A stretch of 24,334 nt of DNA from Clostridiales bacterium UBA4821. Its GTDB lineage: Bacteria; Bacillota; Clostridia; Acetivibrionales; UBA4821. A program made the translations under genes and the position numbers. The stretch's first letter is position 1; each line of letters starts with the position of its first letter. Of this stretch, positions 15,218 to 22,767 are shown one piece after another. The stretch spans positions 1-24,334 of the forward strand of contig DHFP01000108.1 in NCBI GenBank assembly GCA_002402315.1. The letters are read 5' to 3'. The notes beneath the pieces are model-generated. The model saw only the letters and a list, made by a program, of their open reading frames with translations, ran no database searches and was not told the origin of the DNA.

Positions 15218-16219
15218 TAGTATTCTCTTGTAAACGTCAATATAATCCCTCACCATTCTCTCCTGAGTAAATCTTTCCTCGACTATCTTCCGGCAGCTGC
15301 TTCTAGATATATCATTAATATCCTTGATCCTGTTTGCCATTTGAGCAATATCCGAAACAAGAAATCCATTTACACCATCTTCAATAATCTCCGGCATAGA
15401 ACCTTTTGAAAAGGCTATAACAGGTGTTCCGCATGCCATTGATTCAACAACGCTAAGTCCAAACGGCTCGGCAAAATTTATCGGATGCAGCAGTACATAA
15501 GCCTTTCTGAGAAGCTTATCTCTTTCCTTCGGCCCTATAGAACCTATATAGACTACATTCTCATTATCGATATAAGGTTCTACGTACTTTTGGTAATACA
15601 ATTTATCCTGAATTATCCCGGCAATGATTAATTTTTTATTTGACATCTTTGCAACTTCAATTGCTTCATAAGTGCCCTTATCGTGATGAATCCTCCCAAA
15701 ATACAACAGGTATTCACCTGCATCAGGATTAAAATTAAAGTTATCTAAATCAATACCATGATAAATGGTAGCCATGTAATCAAGTTCAGAGCTTCTATCG
15801 GCATCGCTTATAGAAACATAGAATGTCTTTTGGTTATATTTCTTATACACAGGTAGTATTTGGGGTGAAGAAAACCCATGAATAGTTGTAATCATTGGGG
15901 TATTTATCAGTCGGCTATATGTTAGCGGAAGAAAATCATAGTTGTTATGAATAAGATCGAATTCTTCTGCTTGTTCCATTACCTCAGATATATGTAGACA
16001 TTCCCAGACTTTAGGTTCTATCTCCTGATCCTCTTCATATGGTATTCGGCAAATATATCTTAGTTTGGCTGAGGTTATGGAGTCACCCGTAGCAAATAGC
16101 GTTACATCAATTCCCTCTTTTATAAGTCCCTCTACTAAAAGTGAAACCATCCTCTCCCAAGGACCATAGTGCCTGGGAGGGGTCCTCCATGCAATTGGTG
16201 AAATCACAGCAATCTTCAA
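15212..16219 (-). CDS. Glycosyltransferase, GT4 (GT-B fold)
   Basis: The protein is 335 residues and cytoplasmic. The N-terminal acceptor domain opens MKIAVISPIAWRTPPRHYGP, with a WE(R/K)xV-type glycine-rich loop typical of a GT4 subgroup. The C-terminal donor domain has YFGRIHHDKG at about residues 173-182 and the retaining E-x7-E motif EPFGLSVVE (E251 and E259), then MACGTPVIAF and GVNGFLV. It transfers a sugar from a nucleotide donor, unidentified here. The start is TTG, with GAGGTG 6 nt upstream and only 10 nt after the GH130 stop, so the two are coupled. Its stop codon lies within a REP-like hairpin. The acceptor and product are unknown; the GH130 neighbour suggests a mannose-containing glycan. 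Confidence 0.88.
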   Translation of the reverse strand: MKIAVISPIAWRTPPRHYGPWERMVSLLVEGLIKEGIDVTLFATGDSITSAKLRYICRIPYEEDQEIEPKVWECLHISEVMEQAEEFDLIHNNYDFLPLTYSRLINTPMITTIHGFSSPQILPVYKKYNQKTFYVSISDADRSSELDYMATIYHGIDLDNFNFNPDAGEYLLYFGRIHHDKGTYEAIEVAKMSNKKLIIAGIIQDKLYYQKYVEPYIDNENVVYIGSIGPKERDKLLRKAYVLLHPINFAEPFGLSVVESMACGTPVIAFSKGSMPEIIEDGVNGFLVSDIAQMANRIKDINDISRSSCRKIVEERFTQERMVRDYIDVYKRILE

Positions 16220-16229
16220 TTACAACACC

Positions 16230-17195
16230 TCACTCATCAGCTTCCGGACAATTTTTAACATATTTAAGTAAATCGGAGAATTGAGCAGTTGCAACTGCTA
16301 TTACTGAGTCTGCACCACCATAGTACATCCTGACCTGATCTGTTTTTTTATCATGCACCCATCCGCATGGAAATACGACGTCATCAACGTCACCTTCTCT
16401 TTCATAATCTTCATGCGGACCAAATATCCACTCATCCCCTCTTCGCAAAACCCTGGTTGGATTCTCAAGGTCAAGAAGCGCGATACCCAGTCTGTATATC
16501 GCGCCGCTTACTGTCTGCCTAACTCCATGATAAAGAATCAGCCACCCATCAGGTGTCTCCAGTGGTGGAGGTGATAAACCAATCTTATTCGCATCCCACC
16601 ATCCGCCTCTTCTAGCTTTAAACAATATTTGATGGTCTCCCCAGTGTTTTAAGTCCGGAGAATATGACAGCCATATATGTGCGCCAATACTATGAGAAGG
16701 CATTGGCCTATGCAAAAGCACCCATTTGCCTCTGAATCTCCTGGGGAATAAAGCAGCATCTTTATCCTCCGGAGGCATAATAGGTCCAAGTTTATCAAAG
16801 TTTTTAAAATCTCTTGTTGTTGCAAGGGAAACCAGTGGACCTCCCTGGGAGTAAGCCGTATAAGTTATAGCCCATTCATCCAACTCCTCGAGATAAGTGA
16901 TTCTAGGATCTTCAATTCCCCAAATTTCTTCCGGATAATTTTCAGGATCAGGCTGCAAGGTTGGTATGGGCTCAATCTTCCAGTCGCTCAAACCATCTTC
17001 ACTTGTAACCAGTGTTAAATGTGAAAAACCTCTTTTATCTTCTACCCTAACCAGCAAAAGAGTTTTATCATTAAATAATGTAGCTGCAGGATTAAAAACT
17101 GTATGTGCAGTATAGGGCCAATTGTCAGCAGTTAGAATTGGATTTCCTTCATATCTTTTAAAAAGTTCAAAGTACTCTTCTCTTTTCTTGTTCAT
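16230..17195 (-). CDS. GH130-family mannoside phosphorylase-like enzyme
   Basis: The protein is 321 residues, a five-bladed beta-propeller length typical of GH130, without signal peptide. The proton-donor region WGIEDPRIT is at about residues 92-100, with D96 as candidate catalytic aspartate. The region LFPRRFRGKWVLLHRPMP and the YHGVR block supply the basic residues that usually bind phosphate in this family, which favours phosphorolysis over hydrolysis. Characterised members release mannose-1-phosphate from beta-1,4- or beta-1,2-mannosides. I cannot decide the linkage from sequence alone. GGAG lies 8 nt before the ATG. It is immediately followed by a GT4 gene and sits in the island of glycosyltransferases, suggesting reversible turnover of an internal mannoside. 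Confidence 0.88.
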   Translation of the reverse strand: MNKKREEYFELFKRYEGNPILTADNWPYTAHTVFNPAATLFNDKTLLLVRVEDKRGFSHLTLVTSEDGLSDWKIEPIPTLQPDPENYPEEIWGIEDPRITYLEELDEWAITYTAYSQGGPLVSLATTRDFKNFDKLGPIMPPEDKDAALFPRRFRGKWVLLHRPMPSHSIGAHIWLSYSPDLKHWGDHQILFKARRGGWWDANKIGLSPPPLETPDGWLILYHGVRQTVSGAIYRLGIALLDLENPTRVLRRGDEWIFGPHEDYEREGDVDDVVFPCGWVHDKKTDQVRMYYGGADSVIAVATAQFSDLLKYVKNCPEADE

Positions 17196-17317
17196 ACACT
17201 TCTCCTTCCCTATCTTTATAAAATAGCATTACCAATTTTACTTGAAATAAAACATTAATATATATTATTCACACTTTTAAAAAACCATTCAAATCTTTCT
17301 TTAAATGTCAAGGTCGA

Positions 17318-17378
17318 GCAGACAGAGGGACGGTTCTATTGTCTATCTTTGATAGACAATAGAACCGTCCCTCTGTCT
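17318..17378. repeat. Perfect 29-bp palindrome, REP-like copy D
   Basis: Arms 17318-17346 and 17350-17378 are exact reverse complements around TTT. The arm contains CAGACAGAGGGACGGTTCTA and ends GTCTATC. It lies 19 bp after the GT4-like gene stop and about 120 bp before GH130. No T-run follows on the minus strand, so a normal terminator is less likely. The remainder of the 202-bp gap has no other feature that I can see. Confidence 0.95.
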
Positions 17379-17397
17379 GTGATATTCATTCTATAAT

Positions 17398-18630
17398 TCA
17401 GAACTCTCCTGGTAAATCTACCCTGATTCTCTTTCTCTTTGCTCCGGCTGCAAGCTCATAAGCCTCATTGTACCGGCCTGCCACGACATCCCATGAAACT
17501 AGGTTGTCCAAATACTTTCCAAGATTGTCGCCCAGTTCAAAACGTAGATTTTCATCAGCAGCTAATTTAACAACTTTTTCCTTAAGCATTCTTTTATTTG
17601 TGAAAAGCAGCCCACCCCCACTCTCAAGTGTCTGGGATGTTAATCCTTCCATCGGAGCCGTCGTTATATATGGTTTATTTAACGCAATTATCCTTGCAAG
17701 GGTTCCCGATTGAGTCTCATCTGTAGATGGCAGCACTATAAAATCACATGCCGCCATTACTTTATAATAAATATCTCCCCTTGGAATAAACTCGTAATAG
17801 TGAGCCATCCCCTTTTTCTCAAGCATCTTCACCTGTTCTTTGTACTTCTCATAATCTTCCTTGTGATTAGGATCCCTCATTGCTCCTGCTGCAAGAAGGG
17901 TCCATTTCTCTCCTGTTTTATGCAAAACCTCATTATGAATCTCTTCCCACAGGGAAGTTAAAATATCCCATCTTTTGTTGGACTGTATCCAACCCACTAA
18001 CCCTACTATATGATTACTTATATGCGGAAACCGGTTCAGCCCGATTTCTGCTCTAATAATTGGAACATCCTCCGGCGGACAGCGTTTATCCGATCTGGCT
18101 CCATGTGGAATTACCATAATATTTGCAGGTGTCTTCCAACCTCTGCTTGAAAATGACCAATCCATGCGCCATTTTTGATAATCAGCCTTTAATAACAATA
18201 CATCTATTCTTTCGGCTAACTGGTATATGAATTCAGCCTCAGCATCCCTTAACCTTCCATGAACAGTATGAGGCTCTACTACTATAGGCCATTGTGATAT
18301 AGCTTCGAGTAATGATAGAAAGCCCCTATTCCCATCACCATGGCCCCTGCTGTCTACATATTCATATAGTCCATATTCATGCTCAATATGCACAGCATAT
18401 GGCTTTAATCTATTGATCTTATCTGCAACCGGTTTCCACCAATCCGGTCTTTTTATATCAATAATGGGATATACTCCCTCACCTTCTCCATCAGTGTGAC
18501 TAATTACCAATACCTCTCTATCAGGGTTATGTTTCTGAATAAATTCCCTTGCTTCCTCACTGAATGTTGCAATTCCACATAGCCTTGGAGGATAACTGGA
18601 TATAATTACTATAGGATTTGATTTTCTCAT
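17398..18630 (-). CDS. GT4-like glycosyltransferase, SGTLA subgroup
   Basis: The protein is 410 residues, GT-B fold, cytoplasmic. It begins with SSYPPRLCGIATFSEE, closely similar to the divergent gene at 18879. A middle block has VIEHEYGLYEY-like acceptor sequence (HIEHEYG at about residues 82-88) and VEPHTVHG. The donor half has GLVGWIQSNKRWD and, in place of the usual E-x7-E, DETQSGTLARI at about 315-325, followed by LESGGGLLF. GAGG lies 7 nt before the ATG. It is the first gene of the minus-strand island run, 202 bp before GH130, with a 29-bp palindrome between. A good sigma-A promoter lies about 105 bp upstream. The substrate is unknown. Confidence 0.82.
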   Translation of the reverse strand: MRKSNPIVIISSYPPRLCGIATFSEEAREFIQKHNPDREVLVISHTDGEGEGVYPIIDIKRPDWWKPVADKINRLKPYAVHIEHEYGLYEYVDSRGHGDGNRGFLSLLEAISQWPIVVEPHTVHGRLRDAEAEFIYQLAERIDVLLLKADYQKWRMDWSFSSRGWKTPANIMVIPHGARSDKRCPPEDVPIIRAEIGLNRFPHISNHIVGLVGWIQSNKRWDILTSLWEEIHNEVLHKTGEKWTLLAAGAMRDPNHKEDYEKYKEQVKMLEKKGMAHYYEFIPRGDIYYKVMAACDFIVLPSTDETQSGTLARIIALNKPYITTAPMEGLTSQTLESGGGLLFTNKRMLKEKVVKLAADENLRFELGDNLGKYLDNLVSWDVVAGRYNEAYELAAGAKRKRIRVDLPGEF

Positions 18631-18735
18631 ACTATAACCTCACTTTATTTTTATATGTACGTAGTTGAGAAAACCTTTAGAATGTGACATTAGCTATATG
18701 ATGCTTGTAAAGTAGTATATTCTGCTCGGTTTCTA

Positions 18736-18764
18736 AGTATAATATAATTGAACTCATTTTTCAA
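18736..18764 (-). promoter_or_regulatory. Sigma-A promoter of the minus-strand glycan genes
   Basis: On the minus strand TTGAAA (18759-18764) and TATACT (18736-18741) are separated by exactly 17 bp. That is a good match at both boxes. Transcription would begin near 18729, leaving a leader of about 100 nt before the glycosyltransferase start at 18630. Confidence 0.65.
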
Positions 18765-18770
18765 TAAATA

Positions 18771-18791
18771 TACTACATGTAAATTGTAGTA
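18771..18791. promoter_or_regulatory. Operator-like palindrome in the divergent promoter region
   Basis: TACTACA and TGTAGTA are perfect 7-bp arms separated by 7 bp, in the gap between the two divergent glycosyltransferase genes. It lies just upstream of the -35 box of the minus-strand promoter. The layout suits a dimeric regulator, but none is encoded in the window. Confidence 0.4.
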
Positions 18792-18878
18792 AAGATTAAC
18801 TCCAGTTCCGGTATAGTAAATAGTGTTGTGTGGGATAATGTATTTATCCGAAAGACAATTTGAAATAGGAGGAGATGA

Positions 18879-20054
18879 ATGGCTATTTATAGAAAACGCC
18901 AAATTGCATTTTTAAGTACTTATCCTCCGAGAGAATGTGGTTTGGCAACATTCACGCAGGACCTTACTAACGAGTTAGATAAAATTAAACTTTTAAGTGA
19001 ATCCAAGATAGTCTCTATTAGTTCAGGTGAGCATGATTATGATAAGAAAGTTATTTTTGATATTAAGCAGGATGATCTGGATACTTACCTGGCTGCTGCA
19101 AAAAAAATTAACCAATCGAAGATTGATTTACTCTGTATTCAACATGAATATGGTATATTCGGAGGGTACTGCGGAGACTATTTAGTTGATTTATTGGAAA
19201 AAATAGATGTACCCGTAATTACAACTTTGCATACAGTATTGCCAAACCCAAATTCCCGGCAGGTATTTATAATGAATAAGCTTAGTGAAAAAAGTGCTAA
19301 ATTAGTAACTATGGCCAAAAACTCCATGAACACACTTATGAGAACTTATAGTATAGATAGTAAAAAGATTCTTGTCATACCACACGGAGTACCTTTTAAG
19401 ATTTTGCCAACCCGTGAAAAACTAAAAGCTAAGCATGGTTATGAATGTAAAAAGATTATTTCAACATTTGGACTGATAAGCCCTGGTAAAGGTCTTGAAT
19501 ATGGTATTGAAGCAATATCCAAGATAGTTAAGGAAAATAAAAACATCCTTTACCTGATCTTAGGACAAACTCACCCTGTTGTAAAAAGACAATTTGGAGA
19601 AGTGTATAGAGAATCTCTCCAAAGTATGGTAGACAAATTTGGCTTAAGTGACAATATTAAATTTATTGATAAATATCTGCAAAAGGATGAACTTTTAGAG
19701 TACCTTAAACTTTCAGATGTTTATATGACTCCATATCTTGGTAAAGACCAGGCAGTAAGTGGGACTTTAGCATATGCAGTAGGATATGGTAAAGCTATAG
19801 TCTCCACTCCATATAACTATGCAGTAGAAATGCTCGAGAATGGAAGAGGTTTACTGGCAAGTTTTAAAAATTCCAACTCTTTAGCTGAATGCTTAGGGAA
19901 AATTTTATCCGATCCAGCCCTGCAAAAAGAGTTTGAATCTGAAACTAAAGCTTACGGCAAGTCAATGATGTGGAAAAATGTTGCTTCAAATTACGCCAAG
20001 ACTTTTATTGATGTTATAGAAAATTGCAATATTTTTGAAATGGAAGCTAAATAA
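18879..20054 (+). CDS. GT4-like glycosyltransferase, paralogue of the divergent gene
   Basis: The protein is 391 residues, GT-B fold, cytoplasmic. It opens STYPPRECGLATFTQDL, has CIQHEYGIFGGYCGDYL at about residues 88-104 and LHTVLPNP, then IPHGVPF and FGLISPGKGLEYGIEA. The donor site has GKDQAVSGTLAYAVGYGKAI instead of a clear E-x7-E, the same SGTLA feature as the 17398-18630 gene. The two probably arose by duplication. AGGAGGAG lies 5 nt before the ATG. It is followed after 15 nt by the toroid protein, and this GT/toroid pairing recurs in many bacteria. Donor and acceptor are unknown; mannose is a reasonable guess from the GH130 neighbour. Confidence 0.83.
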   Translation: MAIYRKRQIAFLSTYPPRECGLATFTQDLTNELDKIKLLSESKIVSISSGEHDYDKKVIFDIKQDDLDTYLAAAKKINQSKIDLLCIQHEYGIFGGYCGDYLVDLLEKIDVPVITTLHTVLPNPNSRQVFIMNKLSEKSAKLVTMAKNSMNTLMRTYSIDSKKILVIPHGVPFKILPTREKLKAKHGYECKKIISTFGLISPGKGLEYGIEAISKIVKENKNILYLILGQTHPVVKRQFGEVYRESLQSMVDKFGLSDNIKFIDKYLQKDELLEYLKLSDVYMTPYLGKDQAVSGTLAYAVGYGKAIVSTPYNYAVEMLENGRGLLASFKNSNSLAECLGKILSDPALQKEFESETKAYGKSMMWKNVASNYAKTFIDVIENCNIFEMEAK

Positions 20055-20069
20055 TACGGAGGTTTCATA

Positions 20070-21158
20070 ATGATACCTGTAAGTAAGCTTAAGCTCGACC
20101 ATTTATTAAACCTTACTGATTGCACTGGAATAATGCAGCACTGCAAGTACTGTGTTCCGGATTTTGCTACCGGATATACTACTGATGACAATGCTAGAGC
20201 TTTGATAATTGCTTCCATGCTCTATAGTAAATGTAATGATGAACAAGTTTTATCTTTGATTATTAAGTATTTATCTTTTCTTCACTATGGCCTGAACGCC
20301 AGGGGAAGGTGGAAAAACTTTATGAACTTCCAACGGCAGTTTATTGAAGAAGAAGGTTCCGAGGATAGCTTCGGACGAAGTATATGGGCCCTCGGGTATT
20401 TATATTCTACACCAAATTTGCCTCAGGGAGTTCTTGACCTGGATAGCTATCTTATTAAAAAAGCCATGCATAATATTGATAAACTAACAGCTTATAGAGC
20501 CCAAGCTTATTCAATTGTCGGATTAACCTATCTATATAATTTTTTTGATAAAGTCAGCAGTAAAAAGCTTATTGAAAAGTTGTCAGATAAGCTATCAAAA
20601 CTGTACTTAGCTAATAAATCTCAAAGCTGGTTGTGGTTTGAAGATATTATTACCTACGCAAATGGGATATTACCATATTCCTTGCTTAAGGCATATCAGG
20701 TTGTTCCAAATGAAAGTTACCTTAAAGCCTCATTAGAAATTATTGACTTCCTTGATAGTCTGCTATTGCAGAAAGGTTATTTAAAGCTAATCGGCTGTAA
20801 TGGATGGGCAGTAAAAGGAAAACCCATTGCTCAATTTGATGAACAACCCATTGATGCAGCAGATATGGTATTAGCCTATTCTGAAGCTTATAAGGTCACG
20901 GGAGATATTCAATACCTTAAAAAAGCAGAAATCAGCTTCAAATGGTTCCTGGGGCTAAACTGTCATAGTACATCCCTTATCAGTGCGGATACAGGCGGAT
21001 GTTATGATGGCTTAACCAAATCGGGTGTAAACCTTAACCAGGGAGCAGAATCCCTGTTTGCATACATTATTTCCTATCTGTTAGCTGAAGAGAATGCGAT
21101 TATTTCGCCAGATATCCAAAACGAAGATAAAGATGCTACGTTTGAAGAAGCAGTATAA
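20070..21158 (+). CDS. Alpha/alpha-toroid protein of the GT4-associated family
   Basis: The protein is 362 residues, mostly helical, without signal peptide. I recognise the conserved blocks of a family found beside or fused to GT4 enzymes: GYTTDDNARALI at about residues 35-46, RWKNFMNFQRQF, GSEDSFGRSIWALG and DAADMVLAYSEAY. The helical repeat layout suggests an alpha/alpha-toroid like those of glycoside hydrolases and lyases, but no activity is established here. Databases sometimes label such proteins by mistake as aminolevulinate dehydratase or as glycosyltransferase. GGAGG lies about 9 nt before the ATG, 15 nt after the preceding gene, so they form one operon. It may process or hold the glycan made by its partner. 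Confidence 0.75.
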   Translation: MIPVSKLKLDHLLNLTDCTGIMQHCKYCVPDFATGYTTDDNARALIIASMLYSKCNDEQVLSLIIKYLSFLHYGLNARGRWKNFMNFQRQFIEEEGSEDSFGRSIWALGYLYSTPNLPQGVLDLDSYLIKKAMHNIDKLTAYRAQAYSIVGLTYLYNFFDKVSSKKLIEKLSDKLSKLYLANKSQSWLWFEDIITYANGILPYSLLKAYQVVPNESYLKASLEIIDFLDSLLLQKGYLKLIGCNGWAVKGKPIAQFDEQPIDAADMVLAYSEAYKVTGDIQYLKKAEISFKWFLGLNCHSTSLISADTGGCYDGLTKSGVNLNQGAESLFAYIISYLLAEENAIISPDIQNEDKDATFEEAV

Positions 21159-21165
21159 GTGTGTC

Positions 21166-21198
21166 AAGCAGACAGGGGAACGGTTCCCCTGTCTGCTT
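21166..21198. repeat. REP-like hairpin copy E between convergent genes
   Basis: Arms 21166-21181 and 21183-21198 are perfect 16-bp reverse complements, AAGCAGACAGGGGAAC and its complement, around a single G. It starts 7 bp after the toroid gene stop and ends 3 bp before the stop of the convergent lipoprotein gene. It could serve as terminator for both. Confidence 0.85.
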
Positions 21199-21201
21199 AG
21201 T

Positions 21202-21612
21202 TCATTTATTCAGTACACTATATGGGTAACCAAAATTACCTGGCCTGGGGTATAATTGTTGTGCATTCTCGGGACTATCTCCGGCTTTGACTGTTACACT
21301 CCCCAAATTTGAGATACTCACGTAAAACATATAACCGTCCTGCACTACCGGTTCGGGTAATGAATCCATGTACTTCTTTTCAATCAAAATCCTTCCTAAA
21401 CCACTATCTTCAACCAGTTCCTGATCTTTGTCTCCGGTGGTTATTTGCTGATCTGCAAAAGCCTTCATCAACGCATCAGCAATAGACAAAGCGTTTGAAT
21501 AGTCTTCTTCGGCCAGCGGCTTCAATTCTTCATTGTCTAATGTATTAACTCTAGGCGTACATCCAATAGCTAAAGTTAATATGATAAAAGCTAATATTAT
21601 TATTTTATTCAT
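21202..21612 (-). CDS. Small lipoprotein, paralogue 1
   Basis: The protein is 136 residues. A type II signal peptide with lipobox LAIGC ends at about residue 18, so it should be anchored to the outer face of the membrane by its N-terminal cysteine. The mature part has an alanine-rich helix (NALSIADALMKAF), a charged segment with KDQELVEDSGLGRIL, then FYVSISNLGSVTVKAG and an ending rich in Pro, Tyr and Asn (YPRPGNFGYPYSVLNK). The same order of motifs occurs in the gene at 21691. That C-terminal pattern recalls type IV pilin-like proteins of clostridia, but this is an inference. AGGGGGGAA lies upstream of the ATG. The function is unknown. Confidence 0.75.
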   Translation of the reverse strand: MNKIIILAFIILTLAIGCTPRVNTLDNEELKPLAEEDYSNALSIADALMKAFADQQITTGDKDQELVEDSGLGRILIEKKYMDSLPEPVVQDGYMFYVSISNLGSVTVKAGDSPENAQQLYPRPGNFGYPYSVLNK

Positions 21613-21690
21613 TTACTCAATTCCCCCCTGTTTAACTTTAAATTGATTATAGCATTTTTTACAAAAATAAACTTGCATAAGTTATTCATC

Positions 21691-22155
21691 CTATTTATTT
21701 AGTATATCGTAGGGAGGACTGAAAGTCTGAGGCTTAGGATATATCTGCACAGAAGTTTCCGGCTTTTCTCCAGCTTTAACTGTTATCATACCATCTTCAC
21801 TAAAACTTACATAGAATTTATAAGCTGGATTAATTTTTACTTCTGGCAACGTAAGCATGGATTGAGTTAGTATTTTGCCATAGTAACTGTCCCTCTTTAA
21901 TTCCTGGTCTTTATCAAATGTGTTGATCTTACCCATAGCATAGGCACTAGCCAAATTAAAACCTATGGAACTGGCATTTGCAATATCTGCTTCTGCCTTA
22001 GACTTAAGTGTAATATTACTTATAGTTGTAGCGTTCTGGCCTTCAGTGCTGCTAGTTGTGTTTGTTTGAGAACTATTAGTGTTATGCGCCTTTTGGCTGC
22101 AGCCTATAGTCAATATCAAGACGCAAACGATAAATAGTACAAATAGCTTTCTCAT
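21691..22155 (-). CDS. Small lipoprotein, paralogue 2
   Basis: The protein is 154 residues. The lipobox is LTIGC at about residues 15-19. A linker rich in Ser, Thr and Asn (about residues 20-48) is absent from its neighbour. The mature domain then follows the same pattern: ANASSIGFNLASAYAMG, KDQELKRDSYYGKIL, FYVSFSEDGMITVKAG and a YPKPQTFSPPYDILNK end. It is therefore a tandem duplicate of the 21202 gene, with 78 bp between them. GGGAGG lies about 8 nt before the ATG. It starts 21 bp after the transglycosylase gene, so it is likely transcribed with it. Pilin-like helix and beta strands are a possibility; no function is assigned. Confidence 0.75.
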   Translation of the reverse strand: MRKLFVLFIVCVLILTIGCSQKAHNTNSSQTNTTSSTEGQNATTISNITLKSKAEADIANASSIGFNLASAYAMGKINTFDKDQELKRDSYYGKILTQSMLTLPEVKINPAYKFYVSFSEDGMITVKAGEKPETSVQIYPKPQTFSPPYDILNK

Positions 22156-22176
22156 AATACATATTCCTCCCTTGTT

Positions 22177-22752
22177 TTAATCTGAATAAATATACTTAAT
22201 GATTTTATACTCCATGAGAACTCTTTCGACATATTTATCGGTTTCAGCGAATGGTATTTTCTCTAAAAATTCACCTGTTGCACTGAGTTCCTTGTTTTTC
22301 AGCCATTCTTGTACCCTGCCGCTGCCACCGTTATAAGCGGTTATGGCAAGAACCATGTTACCATTAAACTCTTTTCTTAACCTGTTTAGGTACCAGCATC
22401 CAATTCGTATGTTTATATCAGGATCAAACAAATTAGCAGGGGAAAAATCCCTTATTCCCATTTCTTGTGCAGCCCATATCGCTGTCTTATCTGTTATTTG
22501 CATGAGACCTTTTGCTTCTTTTGGTGAAACAGCATATTTATCAAAATTGCTTTCTGCCTTTACTATTGCAAAAACTAAATGAGGGTCTATGCCAAACTCT
22601 TTAGAATAATTATAAACTTGTTCCTGGTATTTTAATGGGTAAAGCAGTTTCAGTATTGTCTTGGTGTTACCTAAATATATAATAACAGCAACACAAGCAA
22701 TGGTTAAAGCTATAGCTAAAAACATTAGTCTTCTATATTTCAATGTAATCAC
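22177..22752 (-). CDS. Membrane-anchored lytic transglycosylase (SLT domain)
   Basis: The protein is 191 residues. One N-terminal membrane segment (about residues 9-28) anchors an outer SLT domain. The catalytic glutamate is E67 in VKAESNF, followed by SPKEAKGLMQITDKTA, DINIRIGCWYL and ITAYNGGSGRVQEWL. It cleaves peptidoglycan strands at the membrane surface. The start is uncertain: the GTG at 22750-22752 overlaps an AGGTGA motif, and that motif sits 5 nt before a TTG at 22741-22743, which may be the true start. The polA-coaE-SLT order is common in clostridia. It differs from the shorter, separate SLT gene at 2957. Confidence 0.88.
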   Translation of the reverse strand: MITLKYRRLMFLAIALTIACVAVIIYLGNTKTILKLLYPLKYQEQVYNYSKEFGIDPHLVFAIVKAESNFDKYAVSPKEAKGLMQITDKTAIWAAQEMGIRDFSPANLFDPDINIRIGCWYLNRLRKEFNGNMVLAITAYNGGSGRVQEWLKNKELSATGEFLEKIPFAETDKYVERVLMEYKIIKYIYSD

Positions 22753-22767
22753 CTAAATCATTTTAAT

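Noticed and set aside
18690..18902. A 70-residue minus-strand frame in the divergent gap
   Set aside because: It overlaps the start of the plus-strand transferase and the promoter and operator candidates, and has no ribosome binding site or recognisable motif.
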